A DNA stretch of 64,000 nucleotides, taken from Gramella jeungdoensis. GTDB taxonomy: Bacteria; Bacteroidota; Bacteroidia; Flavobacteriales; Flavobacteriaceae. Positions 61,576 to 64,000 of the stretch are shown here, piece after piece. The translations under genes were made by a program, and so were the position numbers. The stretch lies in contig NZ_JAMSCK010000001.1 in NCBI RefSeq assembly GCF_023805255.1, positions 434,001-498,000 of the forward strand, written 5' to 3'. The notes below the pieces were generated by a model. It saw nothing but the letters and a program-made list of their open reading frames with translations, did no database searches and was not told where the DNA came from. The stretch's first letter is position 1. Each line of letters opens with the position of its first letter.

Positions 61576-62865
61576 TTAGATACCGAAAGGAAATGTATCA
61601 GGGGTAAAATTTCCTTGAGGTCTGAATTTCAAAGGGTGCAATGCCTGGGTCTGATCTAAATAAAGAAATGCGTCATATCTTTCAACCATATCGGAAGGGA
61701 CATAATTACCACTGTCCCGTTCGGGATCATAAACCACCCCGACAGCCCGATGGCCAAGGTCTTCAGAAAATGCATTGGTGATCTCAGGATGTTCATCAAA
61801 AATGAGTAGTTTATTGGTTCCGTCAAATTGATGCATTTTTTCTTCAAAACTACTTTCCCTTGCAGGCGGCAGATACATTTCCTGCATGGGTGCTCCCCAT
61901 GCATTTCCGGCAATGACAGAGCCCTCATAAGACCCAAAGCCTACGAGAACGGTATTCTTATATCCCTTTTCTTGGCGTACCAATTGTCCCAGGTTTACCA
62001 GTCCGGCATGGGCCATATTGGTAGCACGAGCATCACCAATATGCGTATTGTGTTCCCAAATAATCACCTTTGCCTGATCCCCGTGGTAATCCATAATTCT
62101 ATTCAGGGTCTCCATCATATGCCGGTCGCGTACATTCCAGGAGCTACTGCCGAATTCTGACATGGCCTTATAATATTTTTCGGCATTTGCCATTACCAGC
62201 GAGTTGATCTCTGCATTTAGATCGGCTTCCAGCTCACTGTCGTAATTATGGGATCGTTGTCTTACCTCCTTTAATAACCTGATTACTTCTTCCTGGCATC
62301 CTGGTTTTGAGCGGCTGAACACCGATCCGTAAGAGTCATTTTCTTTGAAAGGTTCAAAACACATCATGGCCTGCCTTGCCAGTTCTGCAGTTTCAGGATC
62401 TTCTTTTTCAAGATAACTTACTATAATTTCCATGCTTTCCCAAAGGCTGTAAACATCAAGCCCATAGAATCCAACCCGGTTATCTCTTGAATGATGCTGG
62501 TTGTAGTCCTTAAGCCAGTCTGCAAATGCAGCGATCTCCCAGTTAGCCCACATCCAGGTAGGCCACCTGTTAAATTCATGAAGCACCTCCTGTATATCCT
62601 TAGTTTCTCCATTCTTTATCCATTTATTGATCTTGAAACAATCGGGCCAGTCGCCTTCCACTGCTATGATTGAAAATCCTTTTTCTTCAATAAGTCTTTT
62701 GGATATCTGTGCACGCCAGGTATAGTATTCGTGAGTGCCATGGCTGGCTTCTCCTAATAATACATATTGAGCATCTCCAATCCTTTCTAACAATGGGTCC
62801 AGATCATTCCTGGAATGGAGGGGATGAAAGAAATCTGAAACTTTCCTGGGACTTGAAGTGCTCAT
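61576..62865 (-). CDS. Erythromycin esterase family protein
   Basis: 429 residues, no signal peptide. Family marks: [42 protein letters not shown] with catalytic Glu and His (EASHG), a second active block [20 protein letters not shown], and [17 protein letters not shown]. Members include macrolide esterases (EreA/EreB), but most relatives in environmental genomes have no known substrate and are often found with phosphoribosyltransferases. Resistance to macrolides cannot be concluded. Upstream of the aldolase gene and probably cotranscribed. Confidence 0.88.
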   Translation of the reverse strand: MSTSSPRKVSDFFHPLHSRNDLDPLLERIGDAQYVLLGEASHGTHEYYTWRAQISKRLIEEKGFSIIAVEGDWPDCFKINKWIKNGETKDIQEVLHEFNRWPTWMWANWEIAAFADWLKDYNQHHSRDNRVGFYGLDVYSLWESMEIIVSYLEKEDPETAELARQAMMCFEPFKENDSYGSVFSRSKPGCQEEVIRLLKEVRQRSHNYDSELEADLNAEINSLVMANAEKYYKAMSEFGSSSWNVRDRHMMETLNRIMDYHGDQAKVIIWEHNTHIGDARATNMAHAGLVNLGQLVRQEKGYKNTVLVGFGSYEGSVIAGNAWGAPMQEMYLPPARESSFEEKMHQFDGTNKLLIFDEHPEITNAFSEDLGHRAVGVVYDPERDSGNYVPSDMVERYDAFLYLDQTQALHPLKFRPQGNFTPDTFPFGI

Positions 62866-62941
62866 AATTCAGGCCTAATGGTTATTTATCTGAATTTAAG
62901 TGTTTTATGGTGAAAAATGACTTAAAAAATTGATAAAAATG

Positions 62942-63607
62942 CTAAGAATGCTGCCAGAACAGGGGCCAGGCAAAAGGAGTCCAGAGGCATGATCTTAAGC
63001 CTGAATATTTTAATGCATTATTTGCCCATGAATTGCAGGTTCTGAATGCATGAAAAGAAGATTTTGAAGCATAGAACACATCATTGCTGGAGTAATGAAA
63101 ATTTAGAGGCCTCAGGCTTTTGTCCGACTCAAATTGAAAATGCTTTAAAAAATATTCCGTAAGCTTTTTATACTGTTCAACGTTAACTTCGATCTCAACG
63201 ATCTTTTCAGAATCAATTTTGCTAAGGCGCCTTATATGTAAAGCCGAAGGAGTATTCAGGAATAAGGAGTTAAAGGCCGTTTTAAGCTTAAGGTCTTCCC
63301 AATAGGGAGTTGTACGGTAGAATTCGCGGTCTCCCCATCCAAATGAATAATATTTCGCATTTTTAATATTGGCAGGAAAATGTTCAGGCAGGATGATGTT
63401 TTCCCAGTTGAAAGTCTCATTCTGGATCGGGACAATAATATCGGAATGTGAACCATTCTGTACCAGGTAAATTTTTATAGGGCCATGCTGAACTGAAGTT
63501 CTATTAACTGTTATAAGCCCACCAATCAATACCAGTATAGAATAGATCAGGGGTGGAACCATGATAATGATCAGTACTTTTCGAAGATATTTGGCCAGGA
63601 CTCTCAT
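62942..63607 (-). CDS. TIGR02117/DUF2459 family membrane-anchored protein
   Basis: 221 residues with one N-terminal membrane helix (LRKVLIIIMVPPLIYSILVLIGGLITV). The family motif is IKIYLVQNGSHSDIIVPIQN, containing a Gly-Ser-His (here NGSHSD) probably part of a catalytic site, followed by YSFGWGDREFYRTTPYWEDL and a C-terminal ACNSWANNALKYSGL-like block (RTCNSWANNALKYSG), which places Cys and Asn in the active-site region. The fold suggests a papain-like (NlpC-like) hydrolase; the role is unknown. 10 bases separate its ATG from the stop of the VTT gene upstream. Confidence 0.82.
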   Translation of the reverse strand: MRVLAKYLRKVLIIIMVPPLIYSILVLIGGLITVNRTSVQHGPIKIYLVQNGSHSDIIVPIQNETFNWENIILPEHFPANIKNAKYYSFGWGDREFYRTTPYWEDLKLKTAFNSLFLNTPSALHIRRLSKIDSEKIVEIEVNVEQYKKLTEYFLKHFQFESDKSLRPLNFHYSSNDVFYASKSSFHAFRTCNSWANNALKYSGLRSCLWTPFAWPLFWQHS

Positions 63608-63617
63608 TTGATCATTA

Positions 63618-64000
63618 TTAGTCAGTCTTCCTGGATTGCTTTTTTCGCCTTCGGTGATCTATATAAACATAAACAGCATAAATCAGAATTCCGGCACCTC
63701 CTATCCAGTAAAGACCATTTTTGAGTTCATGGGTGTCCCTTCCAAAATACGCGATGGCAAATGACAATGGGATTATCCCTGTTAGGGTTGCAATAATGAA
63801 CTTTCGGTATTTCATCCCGAGCATACCGGCAATAATGCTTATAGCATCATTCGATAAAAACGGAGAGATCCTGAAAATCGTTATCGTCCAGAAACCATAA
63901 TTTGAAACCCAGTATTGTACCTTCTTGTTCTTTGAGCTACCGATCATTTTCTGCAGATGTTCTTCTCCCAGCCATTTTCCTATATAGAATGCGATTGTAG
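63618..64000 (-). CDS. VTT domain (TVP38/TMEM64) membrane protein, C-terminal part
   Basis: Continues beyond the right edge; 127 codons are seen, and the frame stays open to the last base (TIAFYIGKWLGEEHLQKMIG... upstream of the internal Met). The visible part has the VTT/DedA-like FRISPFLSNDAISIIAGMLGMKYRKFIIATLTGIIPLSFAIAYFGRDT, with the R-x-x-P motif and re-entrant helix, and a last helix before a basic tail (HRRRKKQSRKTD). Members are thought to be lipid scramblases or transporters. The N-terminal half is outside the window. Confidence 0.85.
   Translation of the reverse strand, partial: TIAFYIGKWLGEEHLQKMIGSSKNKKVQYWVSNYGFWTITIFRISPFLSNDAISIIAGMLGMKYRKFIIATLTGIIPLSFAIAYFGRDTHELKNGLYWIGGAGILIYAVYVYIDHRRRKKQSRKTD

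Noticed and set aside
61576-62865. Macrolide resistance claim for the erythromycin-esterase-like protein
   Set aside because: The family is broad and mostly uncharacterised; sequence alone does not support resistance.

Overview
The window is chromosomal DNA of a marine-type member of the Flavobacteriaceae (Bacteroidota), most likely near Gramella/Christiangramia. Support from the sequence: promoters of the Bacteroidota type (TAnnTTTG box, sometimes with TTG 19-20 nt upstream), almost no Shine-Dalgarno sequences, a type B type-IX-secretion C-terminal domain, a carboxypeptidase-regulatory/plug/beta-barrel receptor, DUF5606 and DUF5686 proteins, and the bL28-bL33-DUF4295 trio. The genus is an inference from general resemblance. 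No tRNA, rRNA, insertion sequence, prophage, integrase or CRISPR array was seen. Coding density is high, and the longest gap (42854-43150) is just under 300 bases.

Layout. 1-9.9 kb: a truncated secreted protein, uvrB, a T9SS cargo protein, an ABC-2 exporter pair, an unrecognised cytoplasmic protein, a 37-kDa nucleoid-associated protein, a pRiA4b ORF-3-like protein and heme A synthase. 10-18 kb: CCA-adding enzyme and TsaC, then an envelope-glycan block of four glycosyltransferases, one TagB-like polymerase/transferase and one LPS-kinase-like protein on mixed strands. 18-24 kb: dapD, then ruvX-def-DUF5606, a DUF5686 outer-membrane protein and smpB. 24-33 kb: lipoproteins, a SixA-like phosphatase, CsbD, clpB, ytxJ, fahA and glyA. 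33-38.6 kb: amidohydrolase, thioesterase, glutaminyl cyclase, the SRP RNA, an SDR, a transaldolase-like enzyme and a thioredoxin-fold lipoprotein without CXXC. 38.8-45.6 kb: an ABC-F ATPase, an outer-membrane receptor, a CoA-binding protein, a Na+/solute symporter and recR. 45.8-52.2 kb: a 2-oxoacid dehydrogenase E2, an exonuclease-FAH-Hpt-cinA run, rpmB-rpmG-DUF4295 and ftsY. 52.2-64 kb: an amidase lipoprotein, a D-amino-acid-transaminase-like protein, a P1 peptidase, rimO, a macroglobulin/plug protein, class I aldolase, an erythromycin-esterase-like protein, a TIGR02117 protein and a truncated VTT-domain protein.

How genes fit together. Translation and quality control are well represented (SRP RNA with ftsY, def, smpB, rimO, cca, tsaC, L28/L33, clpB). 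The 12-18 kb block probably builds an LPS core or surface polysaccharide. The 52-56 kb block has three families with links to D-amino-acid or unusual amide chemistry.

No defence island or large mobile system was found. The most distinctive observations are an ABC-F ATPase whose two degenerate motifs fall in the same composite ATP site; an E2 acyltransferase with Asn in place of the Asp of its HxxxDG motif; a cluster of hairpins ending in a minus-strand terminator upstream of an outer-membrane receptor; a near-perfect palindrome in the rimO leader; a 61-bp two-arm inverted repeat; and several genes whose promoter box lies so close to the ATG that the mRNA would be leaderless.
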